A stretch of DNA of 64,000 bases, from contig DATBHW010000011.1 of the NCBI GenBank assembly GCA_036557285.1, positions 1-64,000 of the forward strand. Direction: 5' to 3'. The notes under the pieces are model-generated. The model saw only the letters and a list, made by a program, of their open reading frames with translations. It made no database searches and was not told the origin of the DNA. This DNA is from Ktedonobacterales bacterium (GTDB lineage: Bacteria; Chloroflexota; Ktedonobacteria; Ktedonobacterales; DATBGS01). This document shows, in pieces, positions 52,675 through 61,266 of the stretch. The first letter of the stretch is position 1. Each line of letters opens with the position of its first letter. A program made the translations under genes and the position numbers.

Positions 52675-53790
52675 TCACTTTGCCAGGCTGGCGACCAGGG
52701 CCGCCAGATCAGCAGCAGCAGCAGGCCGGGCGAGCGAACGCGCCGCCATTCGCAGCCCGTTCAACCGCTCTTGATCTTGCAAGTACGGCAGGAGAGCAGT
52801 GCTTAAAACATCCGGTGTCAGATCAGCGTCGCGGATGATTTTTGCCGCGCCATGCTGCGCAAACATCGCGGCGTTGATTTCCTGGGGCGAGCCACCAAAA
52901 CCTGGCGGCAGCGGTATCAGGATGCTGCCTTTGCCGAGCGCGGCCAGTTCGCTGAGTGTGGCTGCGCCAGAACGGCAGAGTACCACATCCGCTGCGGCAA
53001 GCGCCAGGGGCATCTCGGCATCAAGGTATTCATAGAGTCTGTAATGAGGCTTCCAGTCGGGATGCTCTTCCAGCACGCGCTCTGAAGCGCTTTTCGTAGC
53101 GACAAAAGTGCGCGCACCGCTGATCTGAAGCACCTGGCAGACTGGGAGCAGCCAGTTCAGGCTGGCAACGACTACTTCATTAAGGTGCCTGGCTCCCTGG
53201 CTGCCGCCTGTGACCAGCGCCAGGGGCAGAGCAGGATCGAGGCCGAACGATTGCTTTGCTGCGCCAGGCTCCATGCCGATGACGTTTAGGATCGCTTCGC
53301 GGACAGGATTGCCAATCAGCGTTGTCTTTTTGGCAGGGAAATAGCGCAGCGAACCCTCAAAGGAGACAGTGATGCGTGTTGCCAGTGGCCGCAGCAGGCG
53401 GTTTGCCAGATTCGGCGAGACATCTTGCTGATGGGTGACTAATGGAATACCTGACCAACGCGCAGCGAAGCCAGCCGGTACGGAAACATAGCCGCCGCTG
53501 GTGAAGGCGACATCTGGCCGGAAGCGGCGAACATGGCCGATGGCCTGCGCGAAGCCAACGGGTATCCGGCCCAGATCGTTTATGGTTTTCCAGGAGAGGT
53601 AGCGCCGCAGCTTGCCCGCGCGAATGCCAACAAAGGTAAGCCCGGCTTTGGGGACAAGCTGTGTCTCCGGGCCGCGCTCATCGCCGAGATAGAGGATCTC
53701 GGCGTCATAATCGCTCTGGAGCACTTTGGCGACGGCCAGCGCCGGGTAGATGTGTCCCCCGGTCCCGCCGCCTGAAATCAATACCCGCAT
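52675..53790 (-). CDS. murG: Lipid II synthase MurG
   Basis: 371-residue GT28 glycosyltransferase that adds GlcNAc to lipid I at the inner membrane face. N-terminal loop MRVLISGGGTGGHIYPALAV, second G loop (TSGGYVSVPAGFAARW), VTGGSQGARHLNEVV (about 199-213), LCRSGAATLSELAALGKGSI (about 276-295) and PLPPGFGGSPQEINA. AGGA lies 11 bases before the chosen ATG. The gene starts inside the 3' end of ftsW: 86 bases overlap in different frames. Confidence 0.95.
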   Translation of the reverse strand: MRVLISGGGTGGHIYPALAVAKVLQSDYDAEILYLGDERGPETQLVPKAGLTFVGIRAGKLRRYLSWKTINDLGRIPVGFAQAIGHVRRFRPDVAFTSGGYVSVPAGFAARWSGIPLVTHQQDVSPNLANRLLRPLATRITVSFEGSLRYFPAKKTTLIGNPVREAILNVIGMEPGAAKQSFGLDPALPLALVTGGSQGARHLNEVVVASLNWLLPVCQVLQISGARTFVATKSASERVLEEHPDWKPHYRLYEYLDAEMPLALAAADVVLCRSGAATLSELAALGKGSILIPLPPGFGGSPQEINAAMFAQHGAAKIIRDADLTPDVLSTALLPYLQDQERLNGLRMAARSLARPAAAADLAALVASLAK

Positions 53791-55129
53791 CGTTCTGTGT
53801 TCCTGACCGTGATGAATGAGCACTGTAACGAGAGATATTCAGCAGGATGCCAACGGCGGCCATCGTCGTGACCAGGGAAGAGCCGCCAAAGCTGATAAAT
53901 GGGAGAGGCACGCCCGTAAACGGGATGAGCGCCACGACCGAGCCAATATTCAGGATGGCCTGGACGGCAATCCAGCAGGAGATGCCAGCCGCCAGCAGAG
54001 CGCCGTACATTTCAGGGGCGCGTCGTCCGGCGCGAAACGCACGATAGGTCACGGTGGCAATCAAGAGCAGAATGACACCGCAGCCGATAAAGCCGATCTC
54101 CTCGCCAATCACCGCAAAAATGGAGTCGGTCCAGGGGTTTGGCAGATAGCCGGCTTTCTGGCGGCTGGCTCCCAGGCCAAGGCCGGTGAGGCCGCCGGAA
54201 CCAAGGGCGATCAACCCCTGGCAAACTTGATAGGAGGCGCTGGAAGCGCAGTTGAGGGGGTCGAGGAAGGCTTCCAGCCGCGATACTCGGTAGGGGGTGC
54301 CGAAAGTAATAAACACAAAAGCGCCCACTCCAGAAAGCATCATTGGCAGCAGGTGAAGGAGATTGGCGCCCGCTGCGAAGAACATAGCCACTGCGAAAGC
54401 AGCGATGATAATAGCGGTCCCCATATCGTTCTGGAGGATGACCAGCACAATTACTACCCCGGTGAGAACGGCGAAAGGGACCAGCCCGTATATAAAGCTG
54501 CCGACCTGTTTCCCTTTGCGCGAAAGCCAATCCGCAATATACAGGGTAAAGGCGAGCTTGGCAAGTTCGCTCGGCTGGAAGGTGAAGGGGCCAATTGGCA
54601 GCCAACGCTGGCCGCCGTTGATTTTTTTGCCAACCACCAGCACCAGAATCAGCAGCAGCAGCGAGCCAACCAGGATGGGTACAGAGATGCGCCGCCAGCG
54701 ATCATAGGCAATACTGGTGGTGATGAACATGGCTACGAGACCCAGGCCCACCCAGAGAAGCTGGCGGCGGAACCAGTAAGAGGGATCGCTATAGTCTGCC
54801 GCTGCGCTGGCGCTGTAGACCATGACCAGGCTAAAGCAGAGCAAGGCGCCTACTGCGGCGAGGAGCTTATAATCGCCACGCCCGGTTGGCGTCGGCAAAG
54901 GCTCGATGCGCCCCTCTGCCTCTGCATCTGAGGCTTCATCTTGAGTCTCGCGGGCATTGTTGAGTGGGCCAGAAGGACGCGCTTTGGGGCGCTGCTTCTC
55001 TTCAGCAACGCTTACCGCGTGGCCTCGGCGCTCTGGCGGCGTGGCAAGCTGCCCCAGGTTATCTAACGCTGGAGACCGAATAACAGGTGGCTGGTTATCC
55101 CGGCCCTTGGTGTTTGTTTTCAATGCCAT
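53705..55129 (-). CDS. ftsW: Septal peptidoglycan polymerase FtsW
   Basis: 474-residue SEDS protein with ten membrane helices (about 88-440), the glycan polymerase paired with FtsI. Signature regions: NGGQRWLPIGPFTFQPSELA (about 170-189), ILQNDMGTAIII, and the C-terminal GVPLPFISFGGSSLVTTM (about 411-428). An unusual ~85-residue polar N-terminal tail rich in Arg, Pro and Glu precedes the first helix. The C-terminus (about 30 residues after LLNISRY) reads through the first 86 bases of murG and is Arg-rich, probably an artefact of tight packing rather than a domain. Confidence 0.94.
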   Translation of the reverse strand: MALKTNTKGRDNQPPVIRSPALDNLGQLATPPERRGHAVSVAEEKQRPKARPSGPLNNARETQDEASDAEAEGRIEPLPTPTGRGDYKLLAAVGALLCFSLVMVYSASAAADYSDPSYWFRRQLLWVGLGLVAMFITTSIAYDRWRRISVPILVGSLLLLILVLVVGKKINGGQRWLPIGPFTFQPSELAKLAFTLYIADWLSRKGKQVGSFIYGLVPFAVLTGVVIVLVILQNDMGTAIIIAAFAVAMFFAAGANLLHLLPMMLSGVGAFVFITFGTPYRVSRLEAFLDPLNCASSASYQVCQGLIALGSGGLTGLGLGASRQKAGYLPNPWTDSIFAVIGEEIGFIGCGVILLLIATVTYRAFRAGRRAPEMYGALLAAGISCWIAVQAILNIGSVVALIPFTGVPLPFISFGGSSLVTTMAAVGILLNISRYSAHSSRSGTQNDAGIDFRRRDRGTHLPGAGRRQSAPERL

Positions 55130-55151
55130 CTCTGCTGCACCAGACTCTCCG

Positions 55152-56552
55152 TTACTGCTCGCTCAGACTTTTGGCCTCTCTGGCGAATTGTTCGCCTCGA
55201 TCAGCAAAGTCAATGAAGAGGTCGTAGCTGGTCCCGCCAGGCGAGAGCAGCACAACATCACCGGGCCGCGCCAGGTCGGCAGCGAAATGTACAGCATCCG
55301 CCATACTGGTTGCGCGATAAACTTCTTGCAGTGATTGTTCGTTGGCAGGAACACGCTCGCGGGCGGCGCTGACCGCGTTGGCTATCAGTTCGGTGGCTTC
55401 GCCCAGCAGGACGAGCGCGTGAACCTGGCGTACAATCCGTTCAGCGCACTCTTCCCAGGGCAGGTGCTTATCGCGCCCGCCAGCAATCAGCACTAATGGT
55501 TGGCGCTGCTGCTCGTAGACTTTGAGGGCAGCCATCATGCGCTCTGGCGCGGTAGCAATCGAATCGTTGATGTAGCGAACGCCGTTGATCTCAGCCACGT
55601 ATTGCAAGCGGTGTGCCACGCCTGGAAAGCTGGTAATGACGCGCGTCATGGCCTCCGGCTGGACGCCCGCCAGGCTCGTTGCCGCGATGGCCGCCAGTAC
55701 GTTCTCGCGGTTGTGATCGCCAGGGATGATTGTCTGGTCGGCAGGACAGATGCGCGTGTCGCGGCCAGTGAAATCGCGGAATACATACCAGCCCTCCTCC
55801 AGAAAGGCCCCCACGTCTACCGGGTGCTGGCGGCTGAACCAGAGTACCTTCCCTGGAGTGCAGGCGCGCGACTCGAAGCTGAGCTGATTATCAGGATTCA
55901 GAATCGCAAAATCGTCAGGGCGCTGGTGATAGAGAATCTGGCGTTTACATTCGGTATAAACTTCCATCGTGCCACAGCGGTCCAGATGGTTCGGCGTGAT
56001 GTTCAGCAGCAAGGCGATATGTGGGCTTTGCGTCATGATTTCAAGCTGGTTAAAGCTCATCTCCAGAACAACAATAGAATCGGGTGTGATGTGAGGCAGT
56101 TCCCCCAGGATGGTGCGGCCAATATTGCCGCCGACAATGACCTGGCGGCCCCCCTGTGCTTTGAGTAATTCCCCGATCAGTGTGGTCGTCGTTGTTTTGC
56201 CGCTGCTGCCGGTGATGCCGATGATAGGCGCGGGGCAGAGTTCCAGGAAAAGACGGGTAATGCTGCTGATGGGGATGCCAAGCTGGCGCGCCTCGACGAG
56301 CGGCGGCAGGTCGGTGGGGATGCCCGCGCTGATAAAGATCACGTCGGCCTGGCGAAAATCTTCAGGGGCGTGTGCGCCAAGGGAGAGGCTGGCGGGAATG
56401 CCCTTAATTTGCGCCAGGGAGGGAGCGAGCGCGGCCTCGGTTTTACTATCGCTGACGGTAATGCGGGCGCCTTGCTCGTTCAGGTATTGGATGAGGGCTA
56501 TACCTTCGCGAGCCAGGCCAACTACAGTCACACGCTTGCCACTAAACTGCAT
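55152..56552 (-). CDS. murD: UDP-MurNAc-L-Ala-D-Glu ligase MurD
   Basis: 466-residue Mur ligase adding D-Glu. N-terminal uridine-binding domain (VTVVGLAREGIALIQYL), P-loop GITGSSGKTTTTTLIGELL (about 114-132), EMSFNQLEIM and NITPNHLDRCGTMEVYTECK (about 185-204), C-domain with YINDSIATAPERMMAALKVY and LIAGGRDKHLPWE. Directly upstream of ftsW (22 bases) and downstream of a small unknown gene rather than of mraY, so the cluster is rearranged here. Confidence 0.95.
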   Translation of the reverse strand: MQFSGKRVTVVGLAREGIALIQYLNEQGARITVSDSKTEAALAPSLAQIKGIPASLSLGAHAPEDFRQADVIFISAGIPTDLPPLVEARQLGIPISSITRLFLELCPAPIIGITGSSGKTTTTTLIGELLKAQGGRQVIVGGNIGRTILGELPHITPDSIVVLEMSFNQLEIMTQSPHIALLLNITPNHLDRCGTMEVYTECKRQILYHQRPDDFAILNPDNQLSFESRACTPGKVLWFSRQHPVDVGAFLEEGWYVFRDFTGRDTRICPADQTIIPGDHNRENVLAAIAATSLAGVQPEAMTRVITSFPGVAHRLQYVAEINGVRYINDSIATAPERMMAALKVYEQQRQPLVLIAGGRDKHLPWEECAERIVRQVHALVLLGEATELIANAVSAARERVPANEQSLQEVYRATSMADAVHFAADLARPGDVVLLSPGGTSYDLFIDFADRGEQFAREAKSLSEQ

Positions 56553-56714
56553 ACAGTGGTCCTCAATAACATGTCCAGAGTATAAAATCGCTGCGCAGTT
56601 GCCCCCTTGTTCGCCTGCTTTGTGGCCGAAAAATACCCTCGCGTAGCTGGGCGTTGAGCGGCGCGCTCGACCATGCCTGGGCGCGCTATAGCTTTCACCC
56701 AGGCGAGCAAACGA

Positions 56715-56948
56715 TCAGGAATTATCAACTGTCAAATGCTGCTCATCTATAAAACGTTCGACAGCCCGATCATGCGGAACAGTAATTAAACGCACCCGCC
56801 GCTCTCGTCGTAGGACAAAATTAAAAGCGGTCCTGGTATCGTTGACAGATGACCAGAGCGGGCGGGCAAAAATAGGTTGCACGATCTCCCAGCCATCGGC
56901 CAGAGCAGCGCGAAGCTCTGCCAGGCGAATCGTGGCTATGGTCGGCAT
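56715..56948 (-). CDS. Small unknown protein in dcw cluster, 77 aa
   Basis: 77-residue soluble protein, MPTIATIRLAELRAALADGW at the start, with a helix then beta strands (NFVLRRERRVRLITVPHDR). A strong GAGGGAGGG precedes the ATG at 56948; 16 more upstream codons are open but lie before this site. It occupies exactly the place where murE, murF and mraY usually sit between ftsI and murD. It is not a fragment of any of these as far as I can see. Function unknown; a role in division or wall synthesis is only suggested by position. Confidence 0.7.
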   Translation of the reverse strand: MPTIATIRLAELRAALADGWEIVQPIFARPLWSSVNDTRTAFNFVLRRERRVRLITVPHDRAVERFIDEQHLTVDNS

Positions 56949-57129
56949 GGTTGGTAGCCCTCCCTCCTCGTTTAATGCTCCTTGTTGTTGGTCCATGATT
57001 CTGTGTCAGCCTTGCCTAGTGTTGGGATCAGATGTTCTGCCTCCTTCAACATACTTCCCGTGGTCTTCCTCACTTTCATCTTCATTCCTGCCGGGCCAGA
57101 AATCGGTTGCGCCTCCTGCGCTTCTCTTG

Positions 57130-58896
57130 CTATCCGCCCGTTGATGGCTGATCGGGTGAAATGCGGTAGTAATGGAAGAGCCAGGTGGCAATATCGTGCC
57201 AGAGCGGTCCGGCGACCAGTCCGCCAAAGATCGGCGCTCTGGGATGATCAATTTTGACGAGCATGACAAATTGTGGGTTGGATGCTGGCGCGTATCCGGC
57301 AACCGATGCGTAGGTATAGCCTGTAGGCTTCTCTGGCGGTGTCGAGGTTCCAGTTTTAGCAGCGATCTGATAGCCTGGAACGAGCGCCTGAGCCGCCTCT
57401 CCATCCACGGCAGATTGCACCAACATCTGGGTAATAGTCTGCGCTGTCCCTGGGCTGATGACTTGCCGGACGCGCTGAGGGCCAAATTGGGTGGCGTGCC
57501 CATGCTGAACCACTGAGGTGACGACGTATGGTCGCATCAGTGTCCCATCGTTGGCAAGCGCCGCGTAGGCCATCACCATTTGCAGAGGTGTCAAACTGAT
57601 GCCTTCGCCAAAGCTGTTCTCTGCCAGCGTCAGGTTGGTGCGATCAGCAGGAGCAGGCAGCAGGCCGCCGCTTTCGTTGGGCAGGTCCACGTCGGTGGGC
57701 GCGTCGAAGCCAAACAGGCTCAGGTAGTGATAAAAGTTCCTGGCGCCCAGCTTTTGCAGTGCTACCCAGATGGCCCCAACATTGGCCGAATGCTGAAGCA
57801 CCTGGGTCATCGTCTCCGGTCCATAGCTCGTATCATCGAAGTTATGGATGCGGATACCATCAACGTCGTAGTAGCCAGGGTCGTTGAACGTGGTGTTCGG
57901 TGTGATGAGGTGCAGGTCCAGCGCCGCCGCCATAGTCACTGCTTTCATGGTTGAGCCGGGATCGTAAATCTTGCTCGTGATTGGATTGTTAAAAAGATCG
58001 TAAGAGGAGACGGCGTTATATTGATTGGGGTCAAAGCTGGGTTGACTTGCCATAGCGATGATCGCGCCGGTTTTGGGGTTCACGATGATGACAGAGCCGC
58101 TATCTGCTTTGTGCTGGACAATGGTATTGTGAAGCATCTGCTCGACAGTTGCTTCTACATTCGCGTCAAGCGTGAGGGTCAGATCGGCGCCATTCACCGG
58201 CGGCTGCCAGACTTGATCGCCCAGGGCCAGCGGATTGCCGTTCGCATCTGCCTGGGCGATGAGCTTGCCTGGTTGGCCTGTAAGCTGGGAGTTGTAATAT
58301 TTTTCCAGACCATATTGCCCAACGCCTGTATCCTGCTGCACAAAGCCCAGGAGTTGAGCGGCCAGGCTGCCATCAACATACACGCGCAAGCTTTCGGGCC
58401 GCAAGCCAATACCGACAAGCTGTTCGTTGTTCAGCAGTTCCTCGATGCGTTTGCTTTGACTCTGGGTGGCGTGAATCTTCTGCCCTTGCGCGTCGAACAG
58501 AAACGTAAAGATGACTGGCTGCCCATGCTGTTTCAGGAGCAATTGGGGGCGAAGCAGGTCGGCTGGCTGAGCCAGGATGGAGGCAAGCTGTCTAAGCGTC
58601 TGGTCCATTGAGCCTGGGTGATCGCCTTCCTCTTGCTGGATGGCCTGGGGGGCAGCGGCTACAGCGTTTTCAGTGATATTGAGGGCCAGCAGATGGCCGT
58701 TCACATCATACAAAGAGCCACGCCCGGCAAGCACGATAGTGGGCTGCCGGTGTTCCTGGTCGGCCAGGGCAGCCAGCGCCGTATGCTGTTCAAGCTGCCA
58801 ATACGCCAGACGGCTTGCGATGGCGAGCAGACTTCCGCAAATCAGCAGAAATAAGATCGCCTGGCGAAAGCGAGCGCGGCGCAATTTGTTGCTCAT
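57130..58896 (-). CDS. ftsI: Septal transpeptidase FtsI (class B PBP)
   Basis: 588 residues: short basic cytoplasmic tail, one membrane helix (about 13-35), a pedestal domain (about 45-230) and a transpeptidase domain. Active-site motifs SxxK STMK (315-318), SxN SAN (370-372) and KTG (514-516) are intact, and the SSxDPN-like FDPNQYN precedes them. It crosslinks septal peptidoglycan together with FtsW. No PASTA domains. ATG 58896 has GGAG 11 bases upstream. Follows the ftsL-like gene by 131 bases. Confidence 0.95.
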   Translation of the reverse strand: MSNKLRRARFRQAILFLLICGSLLAIASRLAYWQLEQHTALAALADQEHRQPTIVLAGRGSLYDVNGHLLALNITENAVAAAPQAIQQEEGDHPGSMDQTLRQLASILAQPADLLRPQLLLKQHGQPVIFTFLFDAQGQKIHATQSQSKRIEELLNNEQLVGIGLRPESLRVYVDGSLAAQLLGFVQQDTGVGQYGLEKYYNSQLTGQPGKLIAQADANGNPLALGDQVWQPPVNGADLTLTLDANVEATVEQMLHNTIVQHKADSGSVIIVNPKTGAIIAMASQPSFDPNQYNAVSSYDLFNNPITSKIYDPGSTMKAVTMAAALDLHLITPNTTFNDPGYYDVDGIRIHNFDDTSYGPETMTQVLQHSANVGAIWVALQKLGARNFYHYLSLFGFDAPTDVDLPNESGGLLPAPADRTNLTLAENSFGEGISLTPLQMVMAYAALANDGTLMRPYVVTSVVQHGHATQFGPQRVRQVISPGTAQTITQMLVQSAVDGEAAQALVPGYQIAAKTGTSTPPEKPTGYTYASVAGYAPASNPQFVMLVKIDHPRAPIFGGLVAGPLWHDIATWLFHYYRISPDQPSTGG

Positions 58897-59027
58897 CGCG
58901 TATCTGGCTCCAGAATGCGGCTGTTTCAACTACGTCTACCTTACGTCAATATCAAAAAAGTACACTTTCGGTAAATAGGTTTTCGTGATAGATGTTCTCG
59001 TTGTCGCTGGCCGGGCGACTGCTATCT

Positions 59028-59417
59028 TCAGGGTGGCCCAGGGATCACAATCGTGTGAACTCTGGCGGGGTCTTCTGGGATCATACCCATGCGGATCGCC
59101 TGTTGAACGATATAGCCTGGCGATTGCAAAATGCCCTGCTGTTCACGAAGCTGCTGGTTTTGTTGTTGAAGCTGCGTTTGCTGGTTCGCAAGCTCCTGAA
59201 GGCGCAGTCTGGCCTGAGTCGCCAGCCCAACCTCGTTGAGATAGAGTAAGGCCAGCAGGCTGATAAGGATGGCTCCGATGATGCCTAGCGGGATTGGACC
59301 CAGGCGAAAGAGCGATGAGGCCAGCCGCCGTCTTGCGCGGGCCACCTGCAAGGGTTTCGTCTGCTCATCTACTCTTTGCGCATCATGAGCGCCGCTGATC
59401 CTCTCTCCCTCAGTCAC
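59028..59417 (-). CDS. ftsL: FtsL/DivIC-like division protein
   Basis: 129-residue bitopic protein: cytoplasmic basic region (about 1-42), one membrane helix (LGIIGAILISLLALLYLNEV, 44-63), then a Gln/Leu-rich coiled coil (about 68-95; QELANQQTQLQQQNQQLREQ) and a short extracytoplasmic end. This is the standard form of FtsL, which with DivIB/FtsQ and DivIC activates FtsWI. Assigned by topology and by its place between rsmH and ftsI. GTG start with AGGAG seven bases upstream. Confidence 0.88.
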   Translation of the reverse strand: MTEGERISGAHDAQRVDEQTKPLQVARARRRLASSLFRLGPIPLGIIGAILISLLALLYLNEVGLATQARLRLQELANQQTQLQQQNQQLREQQGILQSPGYIVQQAIRMGMIPEDPARVHTIVIPGPP

Positions 59418-59477
59418 CTGCGCTCTCCTTTGCCTTTCGCTATCACAACCTACGCAATATACGCTTCCAGTGAAAGA

Positions 59478-60464
59478 TTATTGCTCTGCTTTGCCAGGTT
59501 TCGCATTCACTTCCAACCGCTCCACGACGCGCAGTTTGGCGCTCCGCGCGCGTGGGTTCTGCTGCTGCTCAGTTTGGGATGCGACCAGCGGATGTCGCGT
59601 AATGAGCCGCACCCGCGCCTGATGTCCACAGATACACACAGGAGTCTGCGGCGGACAGATGCAATCGCGCGCCTCGGCTTGAAGACAGCGTTTGATGATA
59701 CGGTCTTCCAACGAGTGAAAGCTGATGATCGCCAATCTTCCCCCTGGAGCCAGCAGGTTCACTGCCTGCGGCAAGACATCCACCAGATTTTGTAGCTCAT
59801 TGTTGACGGCGATGCGCAGCGCCTGAAACGTGCGGGTTGCAGGATGTATCCCGCCGGGATGGCCGGGAACGCCAGCCGCCGCGAGCTGCGCCAGTTCCGC
59901 TGCTTGCGTTATGGGCTTACGCAGACGCGCCCGGACAATTCGACGGGCGATCTGACGCGCGCGGCGCTCTTCCCCGTAGCGCCAGAGGAGATCAGCCAGC
60001 CCACTTTCTGGGAGTGTGTTGAGGAGATCAGCCGCTGTCGTTGGGGTGGCTGGGTCGAAGCGCATATCCAGGGGTCCATTGCCCGCGAAAGAGAAGCCGC
60101 GCTCGTGGTCGGCAAGTTGATCGGATGAAAGACCGAGATCGAGCAAAATCCCATCAACCTTTTGGAAGCCAGCCTGCTCAGCGAGCCGCTGCAATTGGGC
60201 AAAGTTGCCCTGGACCAATGTCAGCCGTCCCAGGGCTAGAGGCGCTTGCAAGCGTTCTGCGATGCGCGTTAGAGCCTGGGGATCGGCGTCAATGGCGAGC
60301 ACCTGGCCGTTCGGGGCACTGCGTTCCAGCAAGAGCGTGGTATGCCCCCCGCCACCAGCGGTGCCGTCTATATAGCGTCCGTCGGAGTGTGGGCGGAGCG
60401 CTTCCAACACTTCAGCAGGCATGACTGGAATATGTTGAGTTGTCACGGTTTTGGTAAGCATCAT
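59478..60464 (-). CDS. rsmH: 16S rRNA m4C1402 methyltransferase RsmH
   Basis: 328 residues. SAM-dependent N4-methylation of C1402 in 16S r[16 protein letters not shown] near the start, SAM-binding [16 protein letters not shown] (about 31-46), [14 protein letters not shown] with the LDLGxSS motif (about 100-113), [16 protein letters not shown], and the C-terminal [15 protein letters not shown] (about 252-266). Of several Met codons at the beginning, the ATG at 60464 has GGGAGAAG at good spacing. Second gene of the dcw cluster after mraZ. Confidence 0.95.
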   Translation of the reverse strand: MMLTKTVTTQHIPVMPAEVLEALRPHSDGRYIDGTAGGGGHTTLLLERSAPNGQVLAIDADPQALTRIAERLQAPLALGRLTLVQGNFAQLQRLAEQAGFQKVDGILLDLGLSSDQLADHERGFSFAGNGPLDMRFDPATPTTAADLLNTLPESGLADLLWRYGEERRARQIARRIVRARLRKPITQAAELAQLAAAGVPGHPGGIHPATRTFQALRIAVNNELQNLVDVLPQAVNLLAPGGRLAIISFHSLEDRIIKRCLQAEARDCICPPQTPVCICGHQARVRLITRHPLVASQTEQQQNPRARSAKLRVVERLEVNAKPGKAEQ

Positions 60465-60512
60465 TACGATGGCTTCTCCCATGCCGCCTGGCTCTTGCTG
60501 CCTGGCTCTCAG

Positions 60513-60947
60513 TCAAAATGGGAGGTCTAGCCCTTTCAAATCTTCAGACTCGATCTGCGCCAGCGCCTCACGATATTGAGCTGTATTCCAGAGTTCCAGA
60601 CGATCTCGCGCCCCGACAATCAGGACATCATTTTCCAGGCTGGCGCGTTCGCGGTACTTTGCCGGAATGGTCACACGGCCCTGGGAATCAAGCTCTAATT
60701 CGGTGGCGTTGCCAAAAAAGACGCGCTCGACGTGGCGGCGTTGGGCTGCGTTCAGGTTTTTTTCGTCAATCTGCCTGGCTTTGGCTTCCCAGGCTTCCAT
60801 AGGATACACATACAGGCAGGCTTCTACCCCAGGGGTGATGACGGCCCCGGCCTCGAAGCGCAAGCGATAGCGAGCCGGAAGCGCCAGGCGCCCCTTCGCA
60901 TCCAGGGTATGGGTAAATTCGCCGGTAAAGCCAATGAAAACTGCCAT
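60513..60947 (-). CDS. mraZ: Transcriptional regulator MraZ
   Basis: 144 residues with two AbrB-like MraZ domains: residues 5-55 (FTGEFTHTLDAKGRLALPAR, then YRL) and about 80-130 (TELELDSQGRVTIPAKYRER), each with the DxxGRxxxPxxxR signature. MraZ forms a ring and represses its own dcw promoter by binding spaced GTGGG boxes. Three such boxes lie upstream at 61003-61028. The frame is open far upstream through the promoter, so ATG 60947 (GGGAGG 14 bases upstream) is taken as the start; ATG 60959 is too close to that site. Confidence 0.95.
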   Translation of the reverse strand: MAVFIGFTGEFTHTLDAKGRLALPARYRLRFEAGAVITPGVEACLYVYPMEAWEAKARQIDEKNLNAAQRRHVERVFFGNATELELDSQGRVTIPAKYRERASLENDVLIVGARDRLELWNTAQYREALAQIESEDLKGLDLPF

Positions 60948-61002
60948 ATGACCGCACATGTCCTCCCAAACGCAAGTTACTCCCTTTATAGCAAGTTTTG
61001 TT

Positions 61003-61028
61003 CCCCACTTTGCCCCACTTTGCCCCAC
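61003..61028 (-). promoter_or_regulatory. MraZ operator: three GTGGGG boxes, 10-bp period
   Basis: On the minus strand GTGGGG occurs three times exactly 10 bases apart (61028-61023, 61018-61013, 61008-61003), as GTGGGGCAAA, GTGGGGCAAA, GTGGGGAACA. This is the known MraZ binding layout. It starts just downstream of the -10 element, so bound MraZ would block initiation. Confidence 0.85.
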
Positions 61029-61035
61029 CAGGAGC

Positions 61036-61064
61036 ATTATACTCTTTTTGCTGTCTCGCGTGAA
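61036..61064 (-). promoter_or_regulatory. mraZ/dcw promoter
   Basis: Minus strand: TTCACG (61064-61059), 17-base spacer, perfect TATAAT (61041-61036). The expected start at about 61029 coincides with the edge of the MraZ boxes. Confidence 0.7.
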
Positions 61065-61145
61065 GTCATCTGCTGCGCCAGAGCGTGATGTGATTGGTGG
61101 TAAGCCAATCATACTACGACGGTGGCGCATCCTCGCAGTGGGGCG

Positions 61146-61154
61146 TGCTATAAT
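61146..61154 (+). promoter_or_regulatory. guaA extended -10 promoter
   Basis: TGC followed by TATAAT (61149-61154) is an extended -10; no good -35 is visible. It overlaps the ATG at 61153, which argues that guaA translation starts further downstream. Confidence 0.5.
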
Positions 61155-61266
61155 GCGGGCAAGAGCGCGGGTGATGAGACAAAACGAAGCGCGGGCCGGT
61201 CAGGAGCAGGCAGCAGTGATACAGACAGCACAAGACCAGGTGAATCAAGAGCAGACGAGCTCTGAA

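Noticed and set aside
53816-54931. 371-codon open frame on the plus strand opposite ftsW
   Set aside because: Antisense shadow; extremely rich in His, Gln, Asn and Gly, as expected from reverse reading of a membrane protein gene.
60958-61266. Upstream extension of GuaA through the mraZ promoter
   Set aside because: It would require a transcript starting beyond the divergent promoter; GuaA homology begins at about 61270.
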